Below are positions 10,500 through 21,329 of a stretch of DNA of 64,000 bases, piece by piece. Below the pieces are notes generated by a model. The model had not been told where the DNA came from, ran no database searches, and worked only from the letters and a program-made list of their open reading frames with translations. How positions within the stretch are numbered: position 1 is the first letter of the stretch; each line of letters opens with the position of its first letter. The DNA lies in NCBI GenBank assembly GCA_021234155.1, contig JAJEKV010000014.1, positions 18,446,652 to 18,510,651 on the forward strand, written 5' to 3'. Position numbers and translations under genes: made by a program. The stretch is from Isoetes taiwanensis. Its lineage: Eukaryota > Streptophyta > Lycopodiopsida > Isoetales > Isoetaceae.

Positions 10500-12468
10500 C
10501 ACAATGACCAAAAGTTGTCAAGAAAAATGTAGGACAGATTGTTAAAACAATTGCTAACAATGATGAGATAATTTCCTTGCTTGATGACCCTTCAAACATT
10601 GGCCTTAGGAAAAGAGTGCTTGAACATGTGGTTGGCGAGATATACTCTAAAATTGATGCATCCAAAGTCCAAGAGGTTTGTGATACTGCTGGGATCAGTA
10701 GGCAGTGCTATAAGTTGCTGTTCAAGTCATTTTATGATGTTTTGAAGTCATTCAGCACAAAGAAATTTGTCATCCCTAGACCCTACAGCTTAGAGCTAAT
10801 CAAAAGGAGGAAAAACATTTCAGTAAGTGAAATATTAGGAAGCATGCATTCTCTGGAATGTGGTTTTCACTGATGCGGCTTCCGCTATAGTTGGGAATGG
10901 TAAGGCGTCAAAAACTAGAAAAGATCCCAAAAGGCTCAAGAAGTAAAAACAGAGATATTCTTGGATTGCATCGCGAAAAATAGCGTGTGGTTTGAATTGG
11001 ATAATATTTTAAATTTCCTTGGTTGTTTATTATAACATCTGAAGCGAGGTGAATGGGCAACCAAATTTGCTTTGAAGTCGGATGAGATGGAGATGTCACA
11101 CGAACAAAGCAAGAGCATATCCTTAACTGCGATGAACGAGCATTCCGCAAATTATGATGAAGAAAGAAGAAGAAGAAGGAAACTAGGGGATCAGTTGGTT
11201 TTAAAAGGCAATAAGAAGACCATACTTGGGTGATTGGGCATGTTCAGTTGAAGAGAACTATATCGTTTTGAAATGGGTTTTTGACCAGACAGACATCCCA
11301 AGGCTGCTAGGTATGTATGGCAATGGTGAGAAATTGAGTGTTGCAGGCCATGGTTCCTTTATTGTTAATTTCCATTTGGCATGTGACCTGAAGACAGAAA
11401 AGGCTATGTATAAACATAAGTTCTTCAGGTGCCAAGACCACAAGAAATTGTATTTATTGCTGCTACACATTGGAGGAGGAGGAGGAGGAGGAGTCCAAGA
11501 GCACTCTTGAATATGATCAGAACATGCCTCTTGATCGTCACTTGAAAGATGGCATCTTTGATCCAATACTCACAATACCACTAGAAAGAGTGCACATTTG
11601 CACTCTTCGTGCACTTGTCAGGATTGTGGAGAAGATGATACATCACTCGGAGTGCTTTGTATGGAACATCCGAGGGGAGAAGGAGAGGGAAGAAGGCATT
11701 GAGTGGGTTGAAAAGGTATTGTCCGATGCAGGCTTGCATGGTGGATGTGTCAAACTGGAACAAGACCATAAGAAGTCGTGTAATGGAAAAGCTGCCTCAG
11801 TCCCAGCCAAGGTATCCATTGGTGGAGTTAGATTAGAGCTAGGCATTTCTTGAGCAGGCCTGAGAATGCTAAGGATGGTGTTTATGAATTTGGATTGAAA
11901 TTAGTGGAGGCTGAAAGGGATAGAATAGATGGCGTGAATGGTACTGTGAGAAAAGTGGCTGCATGGAATGCACTGCCAAATTTAAACACCCTTTTACAAA
12001 AGACATATTTAATTGAGGCTGAAATAGCTAGGTTTAGGGTGGTGGTCAGGGAGTTTACACATGCATACATACAAGCATTGGGGTGAGACAGAGGTCACTC
12101 ATTACATCCACATCATATATGCTCATGGGCCTTGGTTTGCTCAGAAGTATGGAAGCTTATCAATTTGGAATACACAAGGTATGGAGAAGTCCCACAAGCA
12201 GGCCAAGGTTGCATATAACCAGAAGACTCAGCGTGGAGGGCCATATTCTTTGTCAAATCCACTCATACAGATGGCACAATGGTTCTACATGAGAGTAATT
12301 TCTCGTGAAGAGAATGTAGCGAGATGGGCTGCTCCACAGTTGCATAAGGCATTGGCTGAGGCCTCAAAGAAAAGAAAAGGAGAGGCTTGGAAAAGTTCTG
12401 CTGCTAGCCAAGGCTTGTTAGCATGGAGGCAGAAGAGGCAAAGAGTTGGTAGTAGATATTGCTCTTGA
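10500..12468 (+). pseudogene. Frameshifted ORF of an unnamed protein family, probable mobile-element protein
   Basis: Five open segments follow one another on the plus strand in changing frames: about 10500-10871, 11226-11507, 11470-11850, 11850-12083 and 12061-12468. They read as one long protein. Distinctive blocks are VCDTAGISRQCYKLLFKSF, VFDQTDIPRLLGMYGNGEKL, FHLACDLKT, GIFDPILTIPLERVHIC, LRALVRIVEKMIH, LHGGCVKL, VSIGGVR, then HFLSRPENAKDGVYEF, and near the C-terminus HYIHIIYAHGPW, KYGSLSIWNTQGMEKSHKQA and QRGG. The tail is Lys/Arg-rich. I can count at least three frameshifts: near a (GGA)n run at 11470-11493, at about 11840-11850 and at about 12075. The link between the first segment and 11226 is unclear. 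I recognise no named domain. The size, decay and setting among transposons suggest a transposase or other element protein; a decayed host gene is possible. Tandem repeats start about 110 bp after the last stop. Confidence 0.6.
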
Positions 12469-12574
12469 AGTTTGGTGAAGACAACTTATGAGACATGTGT
12501 TAAAAGAAGAATTGTAGATCATGTGTATATTTCATTTAAAAAGGTAGCTTATTTTGGTACATATACTGATATCA

Positions 12575-12790
12575 CATAACTGATAATAGAAGTTCCATAA
12601 CCTGAACTGATATTAACATGAACTGAAAACATAATAACCTGAACTGATATTAACATTAATGATATTAACATGAACTGAAAACATAACTGAACGCGTATAA
12701 TATCCAGCAACTAAAAAAGATTTGCACATTGATTTTCAAAAATGGTATAACATGAACTGATATTAACATGATCTGATAACATAACAAGTC
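12575..12790. repeat. Degenerate tandem repeat (GATATTAACATGAACTGA)
   Basis: At least four units of about 40 bp share the core GATATTAACATGAACTGA followed by AAACATAA. The array lies just downstream of the unnamed pseudogene and could mark the 3' end of that element. Confidence 0.75.
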
Positions 12791-12798
12791 TGGACATG

Positions 12799-13808
12799 AA
12801 TAATTCTAGAGCCTAGTTGAACTCCAACACAAACCAAACATGCAATGAATGAATGAGCCATAGGAGCCCTCCTTTTTACTTTCAAATAAAAATGTACAAC
12901 ATGATTTTTAAACACTTCGAATAAAGTCCCTCATGCCGACCGGCCTTTAGAGCATACAAGAATAATCAAATACCATGAGACAAAGTCATATAATGGACTA
13001 TAGGGTGGTGATGAAGATCTTTAAGCCTTCACTCATAGATGCCGCAAAAACAACGACTCTATGAGAATAAGAGTTCATTAGGACTTCGAGGGCAGCCCGC
13101 CCACTCCGTCTAGCAACAATGCAATGCCATGAGGCGCCTTGTGCCTACAAGTCCAATCCATCACCAAGCCAAACATTCATGAGGATAAGCGCATCCATGC
13201 CGATCAAACTTGACCTGTAACCTGCAAAACCACCAAATGCAACATCCACTAGACCCGAGGCCCCTAACCCGGCAGAGATCACCAAGTTTCTAGCATGAGG
13301 GCACCACTCATGTTGCGAATGCCACCACAAAAATCCACACCTCTGCCTACTGCCTGGCATGAGAGCCACCCTCTCGTTGGCATCCCAGAAAAAAACCACC
13401 AATCATGAAAAGAATCATTGCAATATCAATACTTGGCAGAAGGACCATAAGTTTCTTGCCGAGGGCTCAAGATTAACAAGAACACAAGAATACTAGGAGG
13501 TACTTCCCTAGCAAGAAACAGAAAGTGAGAGTGGAAAACAAATGACCAAACAAGGAACTATCTAAGAATCCTTAGGAGCCCAAAGGCACAAGGGGGTGGA
13601 AGGGGGGAAGAAGTGACCTAATGAGGAGAGGCTCGAGAAGCGGTGATAAGAGACAAAAGGGGGAAAAAAGACTTGAATACTCTAGAAGGGACACTTTAGA
13701 GGGGACCGTCAAAAGCTAGCCTCAAGAAGCGGTTTATCCGCTTATCTCAAAGCGCAGATAAATCATACTTCTAGAGCCTAGTTGAACTCCAACATAAACC
13801 AACCATCT
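12799..13808. repeat. Segment flanked by a ~40-bp direct repeat
   Basis: TCTAGAGCCTAGTTGAACTC and the following CAACACAAACCAAACAT at about 12798-12841 recur at about 13770-13808 with four changes. The repeat brackets about 930 bp of non-coding sequence whose right end is copy 1 of the 150-bp direct repeat. Duplication of flanking sequence during an insertion, or unequal exchange, would explain it. Confidence 0.65.
13615..13770. repeat. 150-bp direct repeat, copy 1 (possible LTR end)
   Basis: It starts GACCTAATGAGGAG and ends AATCATACTT, with a close copy at 19248-19394. Inside are two small hairpins, AAGCGG-5 nt-CCGCTT and TTATCT-8 nt-AGATAA. On the minus strand the unit has GAGTATTCAAGTC; the second copy has GAGTATTTAAGTC, a TATA-like element. 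Together they suggest the promoter part of an LTR read leftwards. Confidence 0.8.
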
Positions 13809-16255
13809 TTGAAAAAAAGAGGCCGATAAAAGGCAAAAGGAACTACCAGACGGTGACCACATCCTTGCATCTAAAAGCTAGGTAGCAACCAACATGCCAG
13901 TGCAACTTTAACAACGTGGATAAGGGAAGAGAAAGCGAGAGATCTCATTTCTAAACTCTTAAAGTTGAGCGAAGTCTAAAACCGAGATCAAGCAAGAGGG
14001 ATGAACCAAGGGGAATCAATAATCATTCAAGATGAAATAAAGACAAAAATAACTAAAGAGTGTATGCAAGATAACATAAGGATTCGATGCCACCCTTAGG
14101 CACAAAGAGGAGGCGAGGGAAAAAGCAAAGAAGACATTGAGAGGAATACCTAGCTTGAGGTCAAACAACTAATAGCACTAAAGGAACACTAAAAGATAGA
14201 TGAAACTAAAAGTGCTAAAACCGGGAATGGAATTAACATACAACCTCAAGCGCAAGAGAGCATCGTGTAAAAGAAGACATGTAAGACATGTCAAGAGCAC
14301 AAACTACAAGTATAATACCACTTGAATAAAAATAAAAGCTCCAAACTTCGACCTAAAGACTACAAAGATCTGAGAATAACACAACACCAACATAGAAACT
14401 AGATCAATGCAACTCAAAGCATACTCAAAACACCACGCAGATGAAAATCTACAAAACTGAGCTATGCATCTACAAGGAATTAGTTTGAGAGGGAAAACGA
14501 AAACAACATGTTGAAGGCGAAAGCTTAAACAAGCACGCATCCTAAAACCCCCAACAATTTGTGCACACATTAAAGCATGCAAGGCTAGTAAAAAATGAAG
14601 GGAAGAAGTGGCCAAGGAATGAGAGAATCAAGTTATACACTCCTGCGAAATACCCCAACCTACTCAATTCAAAGAAAGGACAAGGCTAATATGCACCATA
14701 AAATGATATGACGTGTACACAACACTACAAAAGGATGAAGGCATGTGATTAATATAAAGGCAGAGGCAAGGCTTGAGACTGGCACAAGGGTCAACCAAGG
14801 TCAACTGGCCTTCAAAGCCCCCATGAGAGCACGTGGACACAACTCAAAATTGACAGGTACAAAATTGCAAGATCTATAATAACATGCTAGCTAAATGAAC
14901 CTAGACCAGAGAAACCATTATCCAACCTGGGAAACTACTAACTGTAGTGCCCAAATAGACAAAGCACCAACTCACGTAAGAGACCCTCCAACGAGGCACT
15001 ACAAAATGCAATGCCTCCCCAATGTTGGACAACCTAATATCAACTGAAGGCGCCTCTTATACTTTTACCAAGCATGTAACGATCGACACAAAACAAATAG
15101 GGAGAGTTAGTTGAAAAGACTAAAAAGAAGTGCACTAACAAATTAACTCAACAATAATATGAGAATCAACTATACGAAAAAGAAACAAATTGCTCAACTT
15201 CCGAGAGGGCATAATTATAGGTAGCCACATTGGATTTCAAAAGCGAGTATGATTGCAAAATTTGAAGCCCATTATACTCTGAGCAACGGAAGGGACAAGA
15301 GATCAAAGTGAATCTCTAAACCAAGTATGAAATAAAGCAAGGGCCAATCTCCACTAGACAAGCGTCATCTCCACGTCTTGACAAATTAAAATCTCTAACC
15401 AATAAAAGATAAAATTCAAGGATCAACAACCTAAGCAGAGGATCAACAAAGGAACAAGTAATAAACCTAAGACATAACTGAACGTCCATACCACTAACCA
15501 AACATGCCCATGTCCATTAATTATAATGCCTAATCAAATCTCAAAAATTAAACTAGCACGTAAACACAAATGCAAGACTGATATAAGCGCTAATAGAATA
15601 ATAAGGACACTAAACACAGACTTACCAAATCCCAAACCAACTAAAATATGAAGATGAGTGATAAATTTACTACGAAAGATAAGAGTTACATCTTAATAAA
15701 CTAATAAAAAGGAACAAGGGCAAATATTATAAGACACTTGTGATAATCAAACTATAGATGGGTTAAACATTTGAAACATACCTACTTCTTACCAATTGGC
15801 TAGAACCAATCACTTGTCATTGCAAGTACTTAAACCGGACAGGAACCGCAAGCCTACTAATCAACACAAAATAAAAAAAAAGGGACTCTAAAATCCAACT
15901 GGAATATCAAGGCCTTGAAAACGCAAGCAATGGCAACTAAACGAAATGTTAAATGGGGTGGGAGTATACACAAAACGTTAAAAGGAATAAGTAGCACTAT
16001 TGATTCAAAGGTCAAGAGGATTTATTTGGAACAATTTGACAAGCTTGCACACCCAAAAATCCTTAGAATGCGCTGATAAAAAGGCGCACGCAGTTCCACA
16101 AACTACAACCATTAATTACAACCTAGATGGACAACTCGAATCTTATCAAAGTGAATATGGGTTGTCCTCGCAAAGTAGATTTCCTTGTACAATTTTATGA
16201 TACATGCAATGTGGAGCCATTGGGGTTTAGTAAAATGCATTGGGAAAATGCTTAA
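13809..16255. other. Gene-free A-rich block
   Basis: A-rich on the plus strand with few long ORFs. The minus-strand frame at 14304-14615 is low-complexity hydrophobic and has no family resemblance. It forms the interior between the two 150-bp direct repeats, as in a large non-coding retrotransposon derivative. Confidence 0.4.
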
Positions 16256-16257
16256 AA

Positions 16258-16407
16258 CACCTTCCATACTGATTGAATCTTTTATTTTCAGGTTCTCATC
16301 TAAATAAAAGTCTCCCACACAAGAGTCACCTAGCTTCCATCTGATTGAATCTTTTGCTATTTCAGATCTCATCTAAATAAAAGTCTCCACGGAAAGAGTC
16401 ACACTTT
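16258..16407. repeat. Tandem duplication, 2 x ~75 bp
   Basis: Both units run from CTTCCAT, through TGATTGAATCTTTT and TCTCATCTAAATAAAAGTCT, to AGAGTCAC. The first begins at about 16261 and the second at about 16335. Confidence 0.85.
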
Positions 16408-16535
16408 GCAAAAACACCTCCTAGGCGAGCCCTTAAACCTCCTAGACAAGCCCACATATAGTCTAAGGTGAAACCCATCTTAGAAAATTTCCAAAGAGAT
16501 CTAAAAGCTCTTCTTGGATCTGCAAACTGCAATAC

Positions 16536-16692
16536 CAAAATCTTGCAAATACAAATGATTATAATCCCAAAAAGCTTAAAATGGCAAATAATACAAAAAT
16601 ACAATTAATATAATCCCAAGGAAGCTTACAATGGCCCTACTACTTTGCAAATACAATAGATTATAATCCCAAGAAAGCTTAAAATGACAACT
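16536..16692. repeat. Local triplication, ~55-80 bp units
   Basis: Three copies of GCAAATACAA (or AAAATACAA), then ATTATAATCCCAA, GAAGCTTA and AAATGGC/AAATGAC. It lies 130 bp after the previous duplication. Confidence 0.75.
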
Positions 16693-16885
16693 AAAAAAGC
16701 TTCGCGAAAAGACAAGAATGCCAATGACCAAAGAAAATCATGTAGAATAAACTTCAAAGAAAGCTAATAACCTTCTCAAGCTCTAGGGGTTTTAGATCAT
16801 AGAACACATGAGAAAAAAACTAGAGCCCGAACAAGTCGGAAGCTAAAGCTAAAGTATATGTAACGACAACTCCGTGTTTTGCAAA

Positions 16886-17090
16886 CATGTGCGGCCTGCA
16901 ACAAGCCGAGAGCTTTGATATGCTTCAACAAAGGTCATACTTCCTTAGAAAGGCCTAAAAGCTCCCACATATACAAACATATCACGGCATCAACCACGGC
17001 AGGCTTTGATATGCTTAGACAACATGGCGTGGAACTTCCAAAGCTTCTAAAGAAAGGTCTAAAAAGCTCCCAAATTTGCAAATATCTTAA
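16886..17090. repeat. Local duplication, 2 x ~110 bp
   Basis: GCTTTGATATGCTT, AAAGGYCTAAAAAGCTCCCA and CAAATAT recur in the same order in two adjacent units. This is the third local duplication within 900 bp. Confidence 0.7.
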
Positions 17091-17099
17091 TGACAAAAT

Positions 17100-18060
17100 A
17101 CTTTAAACTACAAATGTAAATATATGGAATTTAGCATAAATAAGCTACAACAAATCTATAGAACGAGATAACAAAGACTCATGCAAGGAAAAATGAGATT
17201 TGGACAAGCTACCTACCTCAAAGCTAGAAAACAATTGAGATAAAAATTAAAAAGTACCTCAAACAACGACAAAGCACATCTTACCAACAATAAAGCGGCA
17301 TCACATTGATGGTGGCAACATCGATAATCCTAAGCGCAAAAAGTGTTCAAAGTGGCCTATAGCTCATCTCAAATCGGAAAACTTCTATTCCTTTTTCTAC
17401 TAATAATCCATTCTGGACTTGTGCATGACCGAAAGCGGTTAGGTGGTACCGGAAGCACACAAGATTGTCGCCAAAACATGGAATGTTGCGAGAAGAAAAG
17501 GTGAAATGAGTAGGCAAACTTAGGCTAAGCATCAGTTTAAATTGCACTGCTGGTGATGGCGGGGTTACGCTAACTTATCGCCATTGAAGACCTCATAGCA
17601 AAGCATTACCAAGCGGTGTGCGACAATGCACCATCATAGAAAGCCTACTTATAACCCTACATAAGAGAATCAACAATATTACATGTACCTTCACTCGTCA
17701 AAAATCTTAAGCGATGTACAATATAGGAACAACAAATTAAGATCTTCCTGATATTGGGTTTGTTATCTCCAAAAGAAACAAATAGAGGCTCATAGATAAT
17801 GCGGCAAGTGAGAAAAGAAATGTACTTACCCATCGAATAAGGAATCATGAAGCAAGCAATAGAGACTAGCACAAACTACGCAAAATATAAAAGAATCTAA
17901 TTATTCTTTGAGGGGTGTTTGTTTCCATCTACTTCCTTGTCAAGACAGCAAACAAAAATTATGACAATCCCGAATCAACTACCAGGCCAGGTTGGCAATC
18001 ACAACTAAAGCACTATATTGATCCTCCCTGTTTTTGAAAAATCAAACTACACCCACCTTG
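17100..18060. other. No gene recognised
   Basis: AT-rich sequence with only short frames. It continues the gene-free block. Confidence 0.4.
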
Positions 18061-18080
18061 GGGGAAAAAATTACTAAAGT

Positions 18081-18490
18081 CATATTTTAGATTAGCTAGA
18101 ACAACTTTGGCTAATTTAACCCAAAATACATAGGAAAACTTTTGAATGTTTGGCTAAAAGTTGAATAATTTTCCTTTACTAGTTTTGAATGTTTGGCTAT
18201 TTTTTGTTTGAATCTTTATATAAACTTTAGCCAAACATTTATGCTATGCCAAACTTTTATTAATACGAACATATTAATAATAGAAATCTACTAGTTGGAG
18301 AACAAAAAGCTGTCCATCTAATATAGTATTAGCAACCTCTATTCCATAATCTAAATGAATAATCTCATATTTTACATTAGCTATTAAAAGTATGGCTAAT
18401 CTATCCTAAATGCATAGGAAAAACTTTTGAGCGTTTGGCTAAAGTGGAAGAATTTTTCCTCTCCTTCTTTCTTATGTTTGGCTAAACCTT
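18081..18490. repeat. TTTGGCTAAA repeat block, two ~120-bp copies
   Basis: A unit with GGCTAAT, ACATAGGAAAACTTTTGA, TTTGGCTAAA and AATTTTTCCT occurs at 18084-18206 and again at 18365-18488. Further TTTGGCTA or AGCCAAA copies lie between and after them, in both orientations. This resembles miniature AT-rich plant elements, but I see no clear terminal repeats. Confidence 0.65.
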
Positions 18491-19247
18491 GGTGTAAGGG
18501 AGGTCAACTTTGAAAATATTTGGCGATTCTTTTCTTTTTTCCAAAAATTTCCTCCTTTATAGTTTAGCCATACTTTTTCCAAAAATGTCCAAAAATCGCC
18601 ATTTAGCTAATATTAGGCTATTTTTTTTCCACCCCGACCAGGGAAAAAAAACACAAACTCTGCGCATGCATCGCGGTCAAAAGAATTCAAGATTAAAGCG
18701 TGCAAGCGATGGACTTGGAAGAAGAAAATCTAACCTAAGCACTTCGATAAATGGATGTCGGATCGATCATAAACAAGAAAGTAGAGCTCCTTGGCTAATA
18801 TGAATCCTCCACAAATGAGCCAATCCTACCCAAAATTTTCCGTCAGGATGAATCACATAGCTTAGAGCCTGCGGATAAAGGGATCAAAGGTGCAAAGGCG
18901 GCTAGGTTTTGCCCTAGTATGTCTTAGATCAAGGCAATGAATGGCAAAAACCTACTTCCTTGAGTAGTCCAAGAACTCCACGAGATCAAAGCGGCGACAA
19001 GCATAACAACGAAAAAATCATAAAATTACTCTAGGAAGCCGAGATCATCACAACTTCGAAGGTATTCCATGCGGGAATTAATAGTATGTAAGGGATTCAA
19101 CAAGATAAGCCTCCCGCACACAACTAGCAAAAGCGACTCAAGCCAAGGGCTAGGCATAACCTAAACTTCGAAAGTAGCAAGTTAGAAGCAAAAATGGAAT
19201 CAAATATCGATGGAGTGATGGCGCCAATCAAGAGAGAAAACAAAGAG

Positions 19248-19394
19248 ACCTAATGAGGAGGCTCGAGAATAGGCGATAGAGACAAAAGGGGGAAAAGCAG
19301 GACTTAAATACTCTAGGGGACACTCTAGAGGGGACCGATCAACTAGCCTCAAAGCGGTTTATCTGCTTATCTCGAAAGCAGATAAATCATACTT
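19248..19394. repeat. 150-bp direct repeat, copy 2
   Basis: It matches 13615-13770 in order and orientation with scattered substitutions and short indels. Copies 1 and 2 are 5.6 kb apart. Sequence further left of the two copies does not align by eye, so this is either an old LTR pair with diverged 5' parts or a shared promoter module. Confidence 0.8.
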
Positions 19395-19446
19395 ATAAAA
19401 TGACAACCAAAAAGGGATTTGCGGTCTATATTAGTGAGATTTTTTG

Positions 19447-19857
19447 TCATAAAGGTTTGCTATTTATAGCTGCTCCTAGCCGGAAATTCATGTGTAGGAA
19501 GAAATTTGCTGAGGACTTCATATATGCACTAGGAATGTCAGGTGCCTCACAAAGGTCATTTAACGCGATGGTCTTTGCCTCATTAAAGTAGAATCGATCC
19601 TCTATTTTATGCCCATCTTGGTGCATCATCATTACCCTCGGGATATAGTCAGTGGTATCTCTTGATATCCAATGGTGCACCCAGCGCCTCACACTCAACG
19701 GTGGCATCAGTTCGACTACCCATACCTCTCCCTTAGAAGAAAGCGGCGAGGCGAAGATTGACCAGGCGAAAATCCACATTTGCATACAAGGGTCGGAAGG
19801 ATGAACCCTAAACCCTAAGACAGACTTCTTCTGCCAGCATATATCCCACATGATCAA
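19447..19857 (-). CDS. Unrecognised 136-residue ORF (doubtful)
   Basis: An open minus-strand frame of 136 codons has mixed, protein-like composition, including a Trp-rich N-terminal third, an RRWVHHWISRDTTDYIPR stretch and a C-terminal part with several acidic residues. I recognise no domain and see no promoter or splice signals. It begins just left of a short A run and the palindrome at 19906. It overlaps nothing annotated, so it could be a gene fragment, a piece of an element or a chance frame. Confidence 0.2.
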   Translation of the reverse strand: MIMWDICWQKKSVLGFRVHPSDPCMQMWIFAWSIFASPLSSKGEVWVVELMPPLSVRRWVHHWISRDTTDYIPRVMMMHQDGHKIEDRFYFNEAKTIALNDLCEAPDIPSAYMKSSANFFLHMNFRLGAAINSKPL

Positions 19858-19905
19858 CTAAAAAAAAAACATCTATATATAAGCAATTCCATATGGGTTG
19901 CAATT

Positions 19906-19956
19906 GGATTGGATCCACGCGGAGAAAGAAATTCCTTCTCCACGTGGATCCAGTCC
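19906..19956. repeat. 51-bp near-perfect palindrome
   Basis: Two 25-bp arms around one central base match at 22 of 25 positions, and all three mismatches are transitions. The right arm contains CCACGTGG, a G-box core. It could form a stable hairpin, and may be a remnant of a foldback element. Confidence 0.9.
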
Positions 19957-20157
19957 TTTTGTCAAAAAACTGGTTCAACCAACATCCTTTTGTTGATTGA
20001 TGTTAAAAATTTTCGTTGAATCTACGTTCATTCATGTTACAAGTTTTCGTTGAGTCTACCATTGTGTACGTTCATTCACGTTAATTTCTTTACTGAAATT
20101 TGGTGAAAGCTATTGGATGCATGATTCAAAGCATGAAGTGCAAATTCAAAGTAAAAA

Positions 20158-20462
20158 TTCAACCCATGAGATCTTAAATCAAAGAAGTGATTCATACCAC
20201 GGTATTCTAGGCATGGTTACATTGTTTCTAGTAATTTAACCTATTATGGACACACCCATAGTTCAACCCATAGGATGTTAAATGTAAGAAGTGATTCATA
20301 CCATGGTTTTCTAGGCATGGTTACATTGTTTCTTGTTAATTTAACCGGCCACACCCATAGTTCAACCCATGGGATGTTAAATGTAACTAAGTGATTCATA
20401 CCATGGTTTTCTAGGTATGGTTACATTGTTTCTTGTTAATTTAACCTATTATGGGTACACCC
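20158..20462. repeat. Tandem repeat, 3 x ~102 bp
   Basis: Units begin at about 20158, 20260 and 20361 with TTCAACCCATRRGATSTTAA. Each continues through AAGTGATTCATACCA, TTCTAGGCATGGTTACATTG and AATTTAACC. Copies 2 and 3 are nearly identical, so the array is fairly recent. Confidence 0.9.
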
Positions 20463-20761
20463 TAAGCTTTACAAACTTTAAAAGCAGTGCAACAATGAAG
20501 ATGATTCCATGTTTTCTTTAGGATTGAGTATGAAGTAAAATCATGAAATCCATTGATCTTAAACCCAGTGGGGCTTAATCTAATTGATCTTCAACTCATA
20601 TATTGAACATTTGCAAAAATATTGAGGTGGGTGGCTCGGGTCCCGAGGGAAAAAATCATATGCATGCAAACTTCCCTTTCCTCTCTTTGCTTTATTCCCA
20701 AAATTTCGCCTCTTCACTTCAGCGCCAATCCCTCCATCTTCCTTTCCCGATTTCGAGCTCC

Positions 20762-21016
20762 ATGGCCAGGACAAATGTAACAGAGACTGCACCTACTCCA
20801 TCTATTGTTCCTGCGAGCTCAGCGCCAGCTCGATCAGAGTCTGTTTCTTCAAGTGGAGGCCATCCGGTTATAGTGGTGGCTAGGTTCACTCCTCCTGAAG
20901 TTGAGAAGCTTATTGAGGCTGGAGCTGTCTGTTCTTGCAGGGTCCTTGAATGGATTGATCGAGCTTACCCAGATCAGGAGCCTCTTGGAAATGAAGATGT
21001 ATGCCATGGAAGATGA
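20762..21016 (+). CDS. Unrecognised 84-residue ORF (doubtful)
   Basis: From the ATG at 20762 the frame starts MARTNVTETAPTPS and gives a Ser/Pro/Ala-rich N-terminus, then a more ordered FTPPEVEKLIEAGAVCSCRV and WIDRAYPDQEPLG. The frame is also open upstream to 20603, but the leader there is Ser/Phe-rich and less protein-like, so I chose the internal start. The composition is GC-richer than its surroundings. It may be the 5' end of a retroelement gag or of a spliced gene: the frame ends ten codons after an AAATGAAGATG purine stretch, with no clear donor. No family recognised. Confidence 0.25.
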   Translation: MARTNVTETAPTPSIVPASSAPARSESVSSSGGHPVIVVARFTPPEVEKLIEAGAVCSCRVLEWIDRAYPDQEPLGNEDVCHGR

Positions 21017-21329
21017 CCTACATATAGAGCTGAGGATACCCCTCGCCTGAAGATCAAGCCTGCTGTCAGCCTTTTTCTATTAGTTTTAGATTTGTTTTTT
21101 TTTTTTTTTAAATCCAGGGCTCAATCTTTCACTTGTATATTTTGCATGTGTCGTTGTGACTATTTTTGTAAAGCGTCCTTGTGACAATTGTTTTATGAAA
21201 AGCTTTGTACCTGACCGTTCACTTCTTCTAAACTATTCTTGTACCCTTTTTGTACTTTTTCTATTCTCTTAGTTTCCATTGTTCTTTTAGTTGACTAAAC
21301 TGTCTATTCTTTTCTGTTGTTGTTCTTTT

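Noticed and set aside
19806-19820. Telomere-like CCCTAAACCCTAAG
   Set aside because: Only two units; such short copies are common inside plant DNA.
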